64,000 bases of DNA from Sipunculus nudus (GCA_026874595.1 CM049322.1:21611400-21675399); one strand, 5' to 3'; shown: positions 11,249 to 23,861, numbered from the stretch's first letter. Notes: a model not told the origin generated them from the sequence alone. Program-made: numbers and translations.

Positions 11249-13817
11249 ACACTTCTTAGACTGTTTTTGCTTTGAAAAGGGAAACAATTATGGTGTATAG
11301 TAGGAGTTAACCTACCTTACACCCTGTCTAAGAAACAAAATTATTTGAAAATATGAGGAATCAGTCTAAAATTTTACAATATAACATATCCAATTATGGC
11401 GGTCAAGTTCCTTGGACATGTGCAGAAACAACTTAACTTAACAGCTGTTGTTTGGATGATATCATGTGAACACTAAATAATATTAGCAGCTAAAAACAAA
11501 GATGGCTACTCATGCAGGGACACATCATGTCTGCTGTATCATTTTGAAGAGACTCAAGATTTGTGAAACATAAACTGGGAATTTATTGTAAAATTCTTAA
11601 TTGCCGTATTAGTTAGTCACTTCCATATGTAGTTTTCTAGGAAATTATTAAAGAAAATATAAAGTTTTAAGAAGATAATCTAAAACAAAAATAGGTGGAC
11701 TATAGTAGAAATACAATATGGATTTAGAAAAGAGTGGAATTTGATGCCGCAGGGAACCATTCATTGAGCACATAAATAGATTAACTGAGATGTTAATTAT
11801 TCCTGCTCTGCATGAGAAAGAAGTTAAAGCTATTTTTGGCTGAGCATGGACACATACTGTCACCTCCTTTTTTTATTTCAGACTGTCCGACAGAGGAAGA
11901 TAAAAGTAGGTGTCATTTTTTTAAAATTTTCTTCGTTAGTTAAATTAAGTCGAATTGCAGATATTGCGTTTTGATTCATTATCTAAGAAAAACTTTGATA
12001 AACAAACGTGTGTGCAAGCATCAGTTGGATACATGTAAGAAATATTAAGGTTATATTTTTGCTGTGATTCATATTTTTTCTTTATTTTTACAGAAAACCA
12101 TTGTAGTTTTAAAAACATTCCATTCCTCAGCAATCTGGAACCAGATCGTGTAAGTAAATATGTTTATTTTTATTTGAGACACACCGACCGTTTAGCAAAG
12201 AAAAAAAAAAGGTTCTCAAATCAGTAATAAGCAAACAGGTGTCTTTTTAATATATTCAGCACAAGCAATGTATCTTTCCTCAGAAAGCTTGTTTTTTTTA
12301 TCGAACAATGTTTATGCCTGACAACTGTTATGTTAATAGCTTGTTTTCGGATATGCCGCTGTAACAATGCTATATCTGTATATGTACAGACGCACATATA
12401 TACAGACGCATGTATATACAAACGCGAGTATATACAGACGCACAAATATATAAACTTACATACATACAGACGCACATGTGTACAGAAGTACATACAGACG
12501 AGCGTTTACTGGCACCGAATTCCAGTATCTCCAGTTGTTTGATAACCATACCCAGCGTTTTTGGTCAGTCGGTTTTAAAACATTATCCAGGAAAACATAA
12601 CGATATTTGTCATATATTCAGCTGCTTGGTCGTTGGTACATGAAAGTTTGGTACCATGGAGACAACGGGAAGCCAGTAGCAAAAATTGGAGCCACAGCCG
12701 TGGACCTCTTTAAAGAAGATGGAAAATATTTCCAGATCAATTATGCCCTGTAAGTATATCCTTTGTGGAACATTTTCCTCCGAAAAGGAGGTTTTGTTTG
12801 TTTGTTTGTCTGTTTGTTTGTCTCTCTGTTTGTTTATATATTAGCTTTTCAATGATACAAGGAACAAATAATTAAATGTCGGAGTGATGTGGATCAGCAT
12901 CTATATCCTGGATTAAAGAAAAAAACAATGTAGCATTTCTGATCACGTCATTTTGGGATCCTGAGCTGCCTTGTTAAATTTGTTGCAAATAGATAGCCCT
13001 CGATATCAGTGTGCTAAAACGTTTGGTAACTGTCCTGTTCTGTTCATCACCTATTTCTGACAATGACACATTGTGGTTATGAATTGCATTGGCGGAGGTC
13101 TGCGGTCGCTGAGTGTTTTCTCTAGTTTTTTATGCATTTTCCTTATAATGATAAACATGTTATACTTAATACCTTTGCTTATATATCTCCGGGAGTAATG
13201 TCATTAAGCAATCACATCGTCTGAAAATCTGGTTTCCTAGTCTCAATACCTCGTTATACATTTAAATAGTTATTTTGACAAAGATGCACATAATAACAAG
13301 ACTGGCTATTTTTGTGTCGGTGTCCTTTGCACCTTAGGACATTTGTAGTTTTGTTTAAAATTTGCTAATAATTTGCCGGGAAAGAACATATACTGAATAA
13401 GCGTCATATCGACACTCTGGTATTGCGACCACATTACTGGCGTGCCAGAGTGTCTTTACAACTATATCTGAGGAATGCATATAAGGTTCTATGAGGATGC
13501 AAATATTTTCGTCATTGTTGGCAACGCCTCATGGCCTGCAACTACCCAGCCAATTTACATCAACCAGACCAATCGCTAGCATTATTTGTGTACTTAAAAA
13601 AAAACACCAAACATGAGCGAGAAAAGTTCCGTTTTAACTTAGCATATTAGTAAACCCTACGGTATGTTTGAATGTATGACCGCATGAACACAATCAATGC
13701 TCGCACGGGTTACATGACGCAGGCAACTTGGTGGAAATGACTCGTGACCAGGGCCTCCGAGAAGATTCTTTTAAGGCGGTACAAAAACGTTGCCGGGCCC
13801 CTGTCCCCTCCCAGCAC

Positions 13818-13909
<92 letters not shown>

Positions 13910-16900
13910 AAAACTATGAAAAGACGGTTTAATTAGGAATACACGTCATGAAAAAACCCGAGACAATAACATTTTAAAATATGCGTGGCATATATTAAAA
14001 TTAATTATACGTAACCAATAGGTCAATTGCCTATTGTGCAGCTGATGAGCACAAGTTGCCTTCTTTGTGACACGTAACTGAGAACATTTGATTGAAAGCA
14101 GCACATAAAAAATAGAAAAGAAATACAAAAAGTCCAAATCAGTCTAGGGATCTAAATAACAGAGAAGTTTGATTATCTAAATGTTGCATGGTGATGGGGA
14201 TATGGTGTTCATTGGAATGTGGATGTAAATTTCAATATATAACATAGCTTTAAAGAAATAGTAACATGAAATGTAGTACATACGGTATAATATAGCCGAT
14301 AAAACTGTCCACATTGATATCATTGGACCCTTGGTGCAGCCACATGTATAGTAAATTTTGCAATTTTTCTCGAAAAAAGTTCCTGGTCATTTATTGATAC
14401 ATTCTGTATAATGGGAATTTTCATATTTCGTTTGCTGACAGGCTGACAAGAAGTGTACTTTCTTTTAAATAAACACAGAGATCAGTCTGGATTAAAAACA
14501 GAATAACCCTTTAAAACAAATTAAACATATTCCATATTTTATGTATTTAGGTCCAACTTCCCCAGAAAACTATGGCCGGCCCATTCGAGTCCCTTTGAAC
14601 GGTCCCACATGATTAAAGTCATATAAAAAGATACACACAAACAAACAAAAAAATTGTCATTTAAAGTAATTTTAAGACTGATAAATCCTTTGGCCTCCCA
14701 AGGCCACCTCACATCTTCCTGATAGTAATCAGGAACAACAAACAAATGAAATATACATAGTCCCCGGGCCCAATACAACTCCGGGCCCCACGGACCTCCT
14801 TTATTCAAAACATGTGTAAGTTATTGTAAAAAAGAAAGTCTTCCTTATTTTCAGTAAAAGGTTTTTATTGGACAATATATTCACTATAGAGTCCCCTTTA
14901 ACAACTGGTCCCACTTTATATACACGTTAAAAATATATTGTTCATGCATTAAATAAGGTCCTGTGAAAATCCTGGTCGGCCGGGCCCTTTCTTTGCACTC
15001 CGGAATCCGGATTAAGAACAATATGTTACTTAAATAAATAATTTAGATGAGTCTTCCATATTTCCAACTTTTTTATGCCTACTTGGAAATTTTTCGCCAG
15101 CCCGGGCTCCTATTCGCCCCCCCCCCCCCCCCCCGGCCCCGGAACGATGTACCGGCTGACTCCCCCCCCCCTCCCCCAGGCCCTGCTCGTTACCATAGAG
15201 ACGGTTTTTTTTAGTTTGGGTTATGAGTTCACAGGTATTCTCTTGTGTTAAAAAATCATCCGTGGCAAAATGCTAGGATTATGGGTGTTTTTACCACAAT
15301 ATGAATGCAACATGAATGGAAACCACTGCTTAATATTGCTTGTATCACGACTCAAGTAGGCTTACCAGCCCTATTATCATTGCCTACTAAGTCGGGTTGT
15401 CACGGCTAATACTGAATATGAAAATTATGAATATAATGGTTGGATCGACTTTGCCGACACTGGTTATATTTTATTGATTTTTCCCGGATTTGCGGGTGGA
15501 TGGATATCTTATAAAACCAGATTTTACATATCTTTATATCGACAAAGTAACTCCGCATCCTCGAAGATATAGGGAGAAAAATTAATTGAAAATAATTGTT
15601 TTTGTATTTTTTGGAATATTTTGAACCCTTTTTCTCGTGTGGAGAATGCTGTGTCACCGGCTTCTGGGGCTCAGTGGCAGAGCACAGAACTCAAAGCCAA
15701 GAGATCGTGAGTTCGAATCTCACCCATGGCTTTGAGATTTTTCACGGTCGGTCCCATCCAGTGTGACAATACCATAAAGGGGCAATGAAAGCTGAAAAAC
15801 ATCTCATTCTTCAGCAATTAGGACCAAGATATTGTAAACAATGGTATACATCCAACGGCCGTGTTTCACTCACAAACGAGTGAACCTTCCGTGGGTGGTG
15901 GTTTGACCCAGCAACGGGGACGATTACACACCTAGGTCCCACAGGTGCGGTATTCACCTGGCCTGGTTAACATTTTGATATTACATGAAAGGAAGCGTGT
16001 GAAACGGCCTCGTCACGGAATCCAAACTGGAACTGAATTCTGCAGATGTATACATACTAAGTTAAGCTAGCATTTAAAAATACTTCCAACAAAAAAAACT
16101 ATAAAAAATGCTGTATTCTCCCTTCCTTTCCCGACTTATTTCTGTAACAACACCATAACCTCAGAGCTTGGGAGGTAACAGTTGATCAGGCATCGGAAAA
16201 AATCTGATTTCCGATAAGAAAAAAACAATGGTAGACACACAGACGCGGATGGTGTGGACTGACTACATTACAACCGAACTTGTTATGTTAAAAATAGTGG
16301 TATTTTCAGATTGAATATCTAAGTGTTAACAAGTTGCAGTACATAACGTTGAAATAAATCCATCACATCAAAAGTCTGATACAGAAATCACTGTTATAAT
16401 TATGTTCATTTCAGCTATCAATCAAAATGCTTGAAACTGTCCAGTCGTCCACTTTACATGACATCGGAGAAAGGGAAATTGAAGCAACTCGGAAACTTCG
16501 ACGAAGGTAATTTCTATACACATCAGGTCATAATACGCGGTCATATTAATTTTTTTTTCATATGGGCGAATTGATATGTTTCCAATATAAATATAGATTT
16601 ATGTGTGTATGCGGCACATGATCCGGATTCAGGAGCGTCATAAAAGATTATTCACAATTGTAAAGTAACTTATGCGCGAATCAACCTGGGTATATGAGCC
16701 GAAAAAAGTGAATGCAAACACGGTTTTTGAACATCCGGCAATATGGACCCCCCCCCCCCCCACACACACACACACACACACACACACTCTACGCACATTG
16801 CTTGCATACCATGGAATGCAGCTTTCTAGTTATTTTTGTATTTCAGTGGTGGAGAGGTATGTTGTTGGTACAGACTACACCAGTTATCTATTGGAATGGT

Positions 16901-17931
16901 TGTGCAGAGCGACCTCTGGTGACGGGGTGTGCGTTGAACCATATGTGTGGTTGTGGAGTCGTTTTCCTACCATTTCCAAATCTTCTCTGAATGAGGCAGA
17001 AAAGCATCTTGATGTCCTGTGTGGCCACGATAAGAAAATAGAATTCCCTTCCAGTGAATATGAGCGTATGTATAATCTATAATTTTGTGAAATAAAACAC
17101 AATGATACCTTAAGCACAATTTTACAAGTTTCTTGGGTAAATGATGTGATTTAACAGGAGGATATAAAAGTCTCAGGAAAAATTCTTTTATGGCAAAATT
17201 GTAAATATCGATTTCATAATACTATCGAATAAGATAACCTCAAATTAAACTTTTCAATTCATCTTCTTCCAGAATGTCCACCTAAGGAAGGTAGGTTTCT
17301 TATAATGTTTTTATTCTTTTAAATTTGGAATGATATAACAAGAGAAAGATCATTAGTTCCATTCATTAAGAATAACATCTGGTAATTTTTGAAGCGTTCG
17401 AAACGGTGCTCCTTAAGTGTACATAAAAAACGCCCAGGTTCAATGAAAAAACGCTAGTGTCATATATATGTGGTTCATTACATTTTCCAATTAATCCAAC
17501 GTACCTTAATATCTGTTTCAAAAACCTCTTTAATAAAATGGGTTGAGAGATATATATATATATATATTCCTTTTTTTATTGTAAAGATCAGGGCAACTCA
17601 AAAGGGGCAGCTGATAACCTGCGAGGTAGGTTTTCAATCAAACTCATTTTTTCCAACCCCTTTTATCTATCCTTATAATTTGATTCATTTGAGATTTTAT
17701 ACAAAAACTTTAGCAACTAATTGCGGTAAATTGTTTGCGTTAGTTTATTGATTGTAATAAATGTTGTAAATAATCGAACAATTTAAGTTTCCTAGGCATT
17801 TTATATAGCGATATACAAGAGTGTTACACTTATTTGAGTAATATATTAACACAAGATTTTTATTGATTTCAGCGGGATTTGGAATGAACACGGTTATCCT
17901 GGCATTCTACATCTGCTTATTTTTCCAGTAA
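4566..17931 (+). CDS. Secreted double-lipocalin protein, probably GPI-anchored (11 exons, 380 aa)
   Basis: Exons: 4566-4682, 5121-5239, 9215-9306, 9997-10215, 11882-11905, 12094-12149, 12622-12749, 16415-16506, 16847-17065, 17273-17290, 17873-17931. All have GT/AG borders and the phases run without a stop to TAA at 17929-17931. The product has a signal peptide (residues 1 to about 20), lipocalin domain 1 (about 22-190), lipocalin domain 2 (about 191-361) and a hydrophobic C-terminus (362-380). Each domain has a G-R-W-Y motif (42-45, 212-215), a T-(N/D)-Y motif (118-120, 291-293), a W-S-R-(T/F)-P third motif and six cysteines. Lipocalins bind small hydrophobic ligands in a beta-barrel; the ligand here is unknown. 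A sequon N-G-T lies in domain 1. The start is the first ATG in frame before the signal peptide; an upstream in-frame GTG at 4545 is not a likely start. I give no gene symbol because apolipoprotein D-like relatives are numerous. Confidence 0.9.
4880..4990 (+). other. Possible retroelement 3' end with hammerhead-like core (intron 1)
   Basis: At 4896-4923 the order is CTGACGA, a five-base stem GAAGC/GCTTC around a six-base loop, then GAAA. This is the conserved hammerhead core pattern CUGANGA-stem II-GAAA, with one extra A before stem II. I could not draw a convincing stem III with a cleavage site, so activity is doubtful. Similar CCGAAAGCTT endings occur in retroelement tails, and a related motif is at 59880-59907. 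Confidence 0.3.
5121..10215 (+). CDS. Lipocalin domain 1 (exons 2-4)
   Basis: Exons are 5121-5239 (119 bases), 9215-9306 (92) and 9997-10215 (219), with intron phases 0, 2, 1, 1. The first opens with I-V-G-R-W-Y, the lipocalin strand-A motif. The third carries T-N-Y-x-x-Y (strands F-G) and W-S-R-T-P-D-L-P before the C-terminal helix. Cysteines occur at N-G-Q-C, Y-Y-C, G-V-C and R-A-C. Together with C-P in exon 1 and D-C-P in exon 5 (11882-11905) they make six, enough for three disulfides. Confidence 0.9.
5443..5600. mobile_element. Fragment resembling a pogo/Tigger-type terminus
   Basis: It starts CAGTAGAACTTCGAACATCC followed by repeated TCCGAA-type words (CCGAACACC, TTCCGAAAT, ATCCGAAATC). 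CAGTA-GAAC-TCGAA-ATCCGAAC is a typical end of pogo-like elements. Only one end is apparent and no target duplication could be fixed. It lies in intron 2 of the lipocalin gene. Confidence 0.35.
6165..6420 (+). repeat. Dispersed repeat, copy 1
   Basis: It shares words with the reverse complement of about 30900-31130, including TTCATTCAAATTTGGGTCAG, the segment before it, and CATGTAGAGACATCTTCAGG. The two copies are on opposite strands and diverged. Neither contains an intact reading frame, and the family is unknown. Confidence 0.6.
7660..7935. repeat. Microsatellites (AC)n(AT)n and (AT)n
   Basis: A (CA) run passes into (TA) at 7660-7724. A second interrupted (AT) run spans 7855-7928. Confidence 0.9.
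8487..8529. repeat. (AT)n microsatellite
   Basis: A pure AT dinucleotide run in intron 2 of the lipocalin gene. Confidence 0.9.
8690..9093. mobile_element. 404 bp MITE, Tc1/mariner-like ends
   Basis: It begins TACTGTGGTTGC and ends GGCAGTCACAGTA, an inverted pair with TA at both outer edges, as expected for TA-target elements. Internal sequence near both ends contains TTCGCGA / TCGCGAA words. There is no transposase. A diverged partner is at about 18285-18669. Confidence 0.6.
10662..10736. repeat. (AT)n microsatellite
   Basis: A long uninterrupted AT run downstream of lipocalin exon 4. Confidence 0.9.
11199..11246. repeat. (AT)n microsatellite
   Basis: An AT dinucleotide run in intron 4 of the lipocalin gene. 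Confidence 0.9.
12094..17065 (+). CDS. Lipocalin domain 2 (exons 6-9)
   Basis: Exons are 12094-12149 (56), 12622-12749 (128), 16415-16506 (92) and 16847-17065 (219). The last two equal domain 1 exons 3 and 4 in length, and all phases correspond. The motifs are L-L-G-R-W-Y at 210-215, T-D-Y-x-x-Y at 291-296 and W-S-R-F-P. The cysteines repeat the domain 1 order: H-C-S, S-K-C, W-L-C, G-V-C, V-L-C, plus C-P in exon 10 (17273-17290). Domain 2 keeps the canonical T-D-Y where domain 1 has T-N-Y. Confidence 0.9.
13749..15185 (-). mobile_element. Non-autonomous hAT-like DNA transposon, copy 2
   Basis: The ends are CAGGGCCTCCGAGAAG (left) and AGGCCCTG (right). The flanking octamers are CTCGTGAC (13741-13748) and CTCGTTAC (15186-15193), 7 of 8 equal. 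The interior is the reverse complement of copy 1 (209-2159) but lacks the nested Harbinger-like insertion, so it shows the uninterrupted form. An (ATT)n(AT)n microsatellite at 13817-13906 and a poly-C run near 15117-15134 lie inside. It has no transposase and sits in intron 7 of the lipocalin gene. Confidence 0.78.
15655..16080 (+). mobile_element. tRNA-derived SINE, copy 1
   Basis: A tRNA-like head carries a box A (GGGCTCAGTGG at 15667-15677) and a box B (AGTTCGAATCT at 15710-15720). The body matches 50752-51118, sharing the middle GTGTTTCA-TCAC-AACGAGTG and the tail CTGAA-TTCTG-AGATGTA-ATACTTA-AGCTAAGC-TTAGCATT. Orientation follows the lipocalin gene. The SINE family name is not assigned. 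Confidence 0.75.
16747..16787. repeat. Poly-C and (CA)n tract
   Basis: A C run flows into a CA dinucleotide repeat about 60 bases upstream of the acceptor of lipocalin exon 9. Confidence 0.9.
17873..17931 (+). CDS. Lipocalin gene last exon: hydrophobic C-terminal tail
   Basis: The exon adds A-G-F-G-M-N-T followed by about 12 mostly hydrophobic residues ending F-F-Q, then TAA. Small residues (A-G) upstream of a hydrophobic stretch running to the very end, with no charged tail after it, fit a GPI-attachment signal better than a transmembrane helix with a cytoplasmic part. This is inferred from composition only. Confidence 0.7.
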
Positions 17932-18189
17932 AGCCGGTGAACAATATTTTTCATAAACATGTTTTTACCCCCTTAAATAACGGGAATGCTTTATTATATC
18001 AAAGTCACACGTGATGATGGAATTAGCTAATCTGATTATAACTGTTATTTGAGGTTGATTTGCTTTATGACGAGGACAAATTAATAGTTCACTAATACTG
18101 AGATCAACAATTTACATGGTATATTAATGTTACAGTATTATTGCTAGGGTATTATTGATACTAAAACTGATTAGCATAACATTATTAAT

Positions 18190-18205
18190 CCTCTCTCTCT
18201 CTCTC

Positions 18206-18260
<55 letters not shown>

Positions 18261-18285
18261 TTATATATATATATATATATTATGG
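18190..18285. repeat. (CT)n(AT)n microsatellite
   Basis: A pyrimidine CT run is followed by an AT run. Confidence 0.9.
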
Positions 18286-18664
18286 TTAGCTTAATATTCA
18301 CGTGATTTAAATTTCGCTATTTTTACATTGTCATTGTTTTACGAGGGTTCGATAACTCACCATAATAAAAACCTACGGAAAGTACACCATTTCTTTATAA
18401 TTGGACCAGAAATCAATAAAACTTCGAACGAGTTGAAATTATTTTCATTAATGGACAAAAATGAAAGATCTGATAGAATGTATAATAGTATTTTTTAAAC
18501 ATAAAATATATTTTATTATTTATAAAATTAAATATCAGTTTTCTACTTTTCAACATGCCTTAACCATTGGGACCTCTTATATAGGAAGATTTCAATTGTG
18601 CGATCACTCCCCTTTCGCGAAAATTGCGAATTCGAAACCCTTGGAAACTAAAAAGGCAACCACA

Positions 18665-18669
<5 letters not shown>
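18285..18669. mobile_element. Diverged MITE related to 8690-9093
   Basis: The right end, CCCTTTCGCGAAAATTGCGA then AAGGCAACCACAGTA, resembles the right end of the MITE at 8690. The left part keeps ATGGTTAGCTTAATATT-CGTG-AAATTTCGC-ATTT. The extreme left end is lost in microsatellite sequence. Confidence 0.45.

Positions 18670-18713
<44 letters not shown>
18667..18713. repeat. (AT)n microsatellite
   Basis: A pure AT run abuts the right end of the MITE relic. Confidence 0.9.
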
Positions 18714-18715
<2 letters not shown>

Positions 18716-19496
18716 AACGATGGGGAGGTCAAACTGTTATCTGAATTGGTATCGTTAATCGCGTAATAGTACGTATACACATTTTACCTTGACACTGATC
18801 AAATAAACGTATTAACACAAATTGACTGGGTGCATTGCTTTCTTTATAATGTGTGTAAGAGAGATAAAGTTAATCCTTGAAATGTGTAATAGCCCGCCTT
18901 TTAACCACGTCCGCAAGGAAATATCTATGAATATGGTGTATTGAAATTATTTAAAGATATTATGGGGAAACCATGCATATGAAGGATCATACAAGGATTG
19001 AATAAAACTTTACAGGTTTGTCTCAGATGTAATGATTGTTGTAATAACACAGCGTGATATATCCAGTTCCTACAGGCGGCTTCATCATTGTCCCGTGATC
19101 CTGATAAGAAACATCATGACCACCCATTAATCTCCAGACTTCTTGATTGTACATCATTGAATGGCAGGATGGTTACGGGCTGGGGCCAACGTCTTTTATT
19201 GTTAGATTTGAGCCCAATATTCCAAATGTACTGGTTTGATCATTAAATTTTGAAACTTATTTTTTAACATATTGACGACTCCATTGGCGGTAAAAAGGGT
19301 ATATTATCATTATTGCCTCCGCTAGGAGGGAATATGTTCTTCCCCATTCACGTGTGCGTTTGTGTGTGTTTGCGTGCGTTGATTTGTATGTTCACAACCT
19401 AGGGAATTTACGGGGCATTCCGTTAATTGGCCAATCAATAATGATTTAATTTTGGTGAGAATCCGCTCAGACATGTGGTGATTACTTGATATATGT

Positions 19497-19645
19497 GATC
19501 GATTACGATTACGATAACTTTGAATGTAAACTACGATTACAATTACGATTACCAAGATAAGTTCATGAAATAGATTACGGTTACGATTACTTAATGTTTT
19601 CTTCAGAAAGTAATCATGATTACAGCCACGATTACAAACCTTAAT
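19497..19645. repeat. GATTAC-rich degenerate repeat
   Basis: About a dozen copies of CGATTACGATTAC-like words occur on the plus strand, with GTAATC on the other. The pattern is a degenerate short-unit tandem, possibly the tail of a transposon. No gene is seen. Confidence 0.6.
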
Positions 19646-22600
19646 ATTATCAAAGTAAATGCAAGAATTGTATAGACTAACCGCTACCCTATTCAAATGC
19701 ATCAGAGAAAAGAAAACTTACAGAGTATGTACAGATCTAATAGTTAGTCTCATCAAGACATGAGATGGATAAAAAAGAATAACTAAAAATATTTTAAATC
19801 ATTTCAAATGCTTATAGCACTTTATAAACTAAGTCTTGAATTCATGATTTCACAGGATGAGTCAACGAAATTTCAACCGGCTGGGGGGGGGGGGGGGGGT
19901 CCGAGCAAAATATTGGCATATGTGGGCCTCATGAAAAACATGGGTTTTCTGTGAGCCAAAAACATAGTTGTACTAACAGTGAACACCTCTACCAGAATAT
20001 CAGGCCCATGTCTGTTCATGTTCCTTCGATTATTTCATTTTCTGGAGAGAGAATTTCCTGTAAATAAGTGTTGAGCTCATAAAGTCTTAATTGTCTAATT
20101 TTGTTAGACAGATTCGTGTTTACAGGCCCAACTGGACATGATGTTGTACAAATGTACCTGGCCATAATGTTGCATGTTAAGACTGTTCAGTACTGTAGCT
20201 ATACATGTGGCCATATTACCTAACATTGTAGGATTACCTGTGACCTAATATAAGCCACTGCATGGGCTGCGTCTGGCTTTGTCACCAGCTGGATATATAG
20301 CTTTATATAACCCACAAACCCTGAGGTGCTCTCCTCAGGGATCTGCCAAAGACTAATGGCTGGTTTAGAGCACTGCTTGGGCAAACACTGCATGCAACAA
20401 AGCAGCCATGCTCTTTTGATACCTATGTCTGTGTCCACCTCCTGGATAAGAGATCGACTCCCTCTGTAGTTCCACGAAGAGTCTAATTCAATCTCCATAC
20501 GCCGTTGTAGTGCGTTTGCGCGTATGACTTGTCTCAGGGCGTTAGCACTGGCTTACCAGCCCAGTGATTCGTATAAATAGTATTAAAGACGTTCGGGAGG
20601 TTCTTTGTGTGGGTCTGTATGGTCCATATTTGTTTCATGTCACTAAAAGCGTTCTCCCGGAGCAGAGTATAATAAATTCGTTGACCGTCGCATGCATATG
20701 GGGTGGACATTACCAAAACGAAACCATACAATTTTGTTAGCTTACGGTATGTTACCACTGATAGTCCGAGGACTGATTAACGCCACGTTTATTCCCCGAA
20801 TGAAACCTTCAAGGTGGCTTTAAACTAGACATAATTTGGCCTCTTATTTAAGTTTAACTACGTAAGAAAGATAAAACAGAGGCAAAATTACCGGTATTTA
20901 CCACTGGCAAGAGGATGACGTAGGTGTCAACATAATTTTGTTGGCTAGATTATAGGTACACAAATATTTGTAATAATATATCTGTTACCTCACCCTGTTA
21001 GTTTCCAAGCAAAGCTATGCCCACTCTGACCATTTAACCTGTTTTTTTTTTACGTTGTAATGGTTCTGTGTGTGAGTATGTACAGTCCAAATGTCTTTGT
21101 TTACCAACACAAGACTACATGACCAGATATTCGAACTTGCGAATGTGCGACTACTCAGGTAGAATTTAAAAAAATGAAATAGTAACAAAGAAGAAACAGC
21201 GATTTGAATATTGAAAAAAAAACTTGTTTTGTAAAGTTGCGCGAAACGGCGATCAGATGACGTGCCACGATCTGTATATTTTGCGCCGCTGATGGTGCTC
21301 GATGCAAGCATATTTTAATTGTACACAGGGGTAAGCAAACGGTTTTAGTACTAAATATTGGCAGATAACATGTTTTATGGAGAAAACACTATATTCAATG
21401 TGTATATAAAATATACCTTGTATGTGAATAGACCCCTTTAAGGACCATGAATGAGAGAGTGTGCTCTTTTACACCTGAAGGGAAACTTAAACTTAATCGC
21501 TAGTATATAATTTGAAGAAGATAAATCTAGTTGGGTAAATATTTACTAACATACGAAGCTGTCACGAAACGCTTGAGATCTAAGAAATTATCCCTCACCA
21601 AACCTCTTTGGGCCCAAGGTGTACAACTGGCCAACTAATGCACGGGTGTCCTATGCCTGTGCGTCGGACGCAAGTAAGATGTTGTTTACACACAAAGCAG
21701 CACCTTGGAATCAGCTACGTCCTGGCTTACAAAAACGCACTTCGAAACGTCGAAATAGACGTTGAAAATGACGACTTATTATACCGAAACCACTAATCCT
21801 GTTGTCCCACCAGATTATGCAATTGACGTCCAGGTTGGACTGTCATGACTGATATTTCATACAAAAGGTTAACTAAAGGATATGAACTGCATAAGATGAA
21901 AAAAAAGACACCCATGTGATGGGTACAGCTGATTTTCATACAACTAGAGAATGCTTCTATCTTTTTAAGACAGGCAGACTTTGATCAAATCCTTCTCATG
22001 AACATATATTTCAATTCCATTTCTGTACGTAGCATGATAACGATGATTATATTTTCGCATAAACATTATATTATCGATTTTTAACAGTAATTTTGCTATG
22101 TTGTACGATACAATATTTTGGAATGTTTCTAAGGCAAAAAAAAAAATAAAAAAAAGTATGGTTCTGAGGCACTTTTTTTCAGAAATCAGTGCGGGCGGGC
22201 GGTATTTTATATATGACCTTTTTTGTATATTTTGATAAAAATGCAATATGATCAGGGAAAAGCATGAAATTTTTTTTTTGCTACAAAGGTAAATGCGCTA
22301 CATAAATTGTATTATTTATCTTCTTGAAAGATAAAAATAAAAAATAAAAATGATGCAGGGAGTTAAATCGCTGAAACGGTTATTTAGCAATTACACAGAA
22401 ATAGGATTTTCTCGGGTTAGGCGACTATTAAGCGTTCTGGTCATTTTTTGGTTGCTCAAGGGTGGCACAAAGGTGGCAGCCCTGTGTAAAGGGGCCTTAA
22501 TTACTGATGCGGCGAATTTGTCAGGTGGCTAAGCGTCAGGTTTTTACTATATCGTTACAGTCTGATAAAAGCATTTGAGTTTGTAGGTGGATAGAATACA

Positions 22601-23858
22601 TGAACGCGGTTCTTTTTAGCATGAAAAATATGAAGGGTCAGGGAAGGAAAAATCATTAGAGATCCGCAGTATCTGGATACTTTATTTTATCATTAATATC
22701 ATATTTTAATTTTTTTATAATGTGTGCAAGAAGCCAACATAACACTGAAAGTCACGTGACTAAACATATCTCTGAATGATGGCCAGCAACCAAGTGCATA
22801 AATGTGAAGATATGTTAGTGAAGAGGAATTATTTATTTACATAGTTTGTTTATCATACCTTAAATTTCGTATAAGTGCTTTCCTCTGATTAAACAAATAA
22901 ATAAATTATACGCGTTCTAAGTTTCAAACATTTCCAGCATTTCCTGCCTTTAATTCCTCTTAGTATTTTACAACGTTTCACAACAAATCTGTCTTGTATT
23001 TTGGTTATGTAGCAAACTGTTTTGTTTATATGTTGGTATCTCACTATGGCTTAACAAATATGGTGTACATTTATTATTTAATCCAGGGATCACGTCGTGT
23101 AGCCTCTGATATCTTAAAGTAGGAATTTATCAAATAAATCGGTTTTCCGCTGATATTCCACAATTGAAAACGATTGGATGTATACACTAAGTCAATGATT
23201 TTGACATGATGGGTATTTGAACACTGTTGGATCAGTATTTTTGCTAATATTTAGAATGTACGTCAAAATTTTTTTTTATGTTCTTAAGGAGAAATGTTAA
23301 AGGCGTTCCTGTTTTCAACAATCTCACATTAACTTTTACATACCAGCGATCAACGTCATCGTTATTGTTTGAGCAGCAAATGTTTAATAGTAAGTTGTAT
23401 ACAGTGAGTGAATAACAATTCAATTTGTCACAAACTATACTTCCCCAGAACGTGGTTTCTCGTTATATATATATAAATCACGGGATAAATAACAGTGATA
23501 CAAACGATAAATTCTATAGGCAAGTATATGTATTTCTTTAGACCAACAATTAGGATCGTTGCCTTATATTCATATTTATACATTCTGTTAACAAAACAAA
23601 TGCTAAATTCGAGTCAGTCTATTATTTGTCTCATTTTCATGAGCAAACTGGGTCCATTCCACGAGAGAGAGCAACGACCTCGCGTCTGTGTAATTTCCCG
23701 TACTGAAAAAAAAAACAAGATGGAATGTCAAAATATGATAATAAGAGATAGAATTATAAATAAATAAAAGAAAATGGACTGTAATCACACAAATACTTTA
23801 TTTTCAATTTCAGAGTAAATACTATTCTGCGTATATTATGGCCGTATCCAGCTGCGTT

Positions 23859-23861
<3 letters not shown>

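Noticed and set aside
13817-13906. Poly-Tyr/Ile coding repeat
   Set aside because: It is an (ATT)n(AT)n microsatellite inside a hAT-like element.
19322-19702. 126-codon minus frame
   Set aside because: Its middle is translated GATTAC repeat and there is no domain.
20220-20498. Minus-strand frame of 92 codons with several cysteines
   Set aside because: No signal peptide, domain or convincing splice context; left unannotated as probable chance or decayed repeat.
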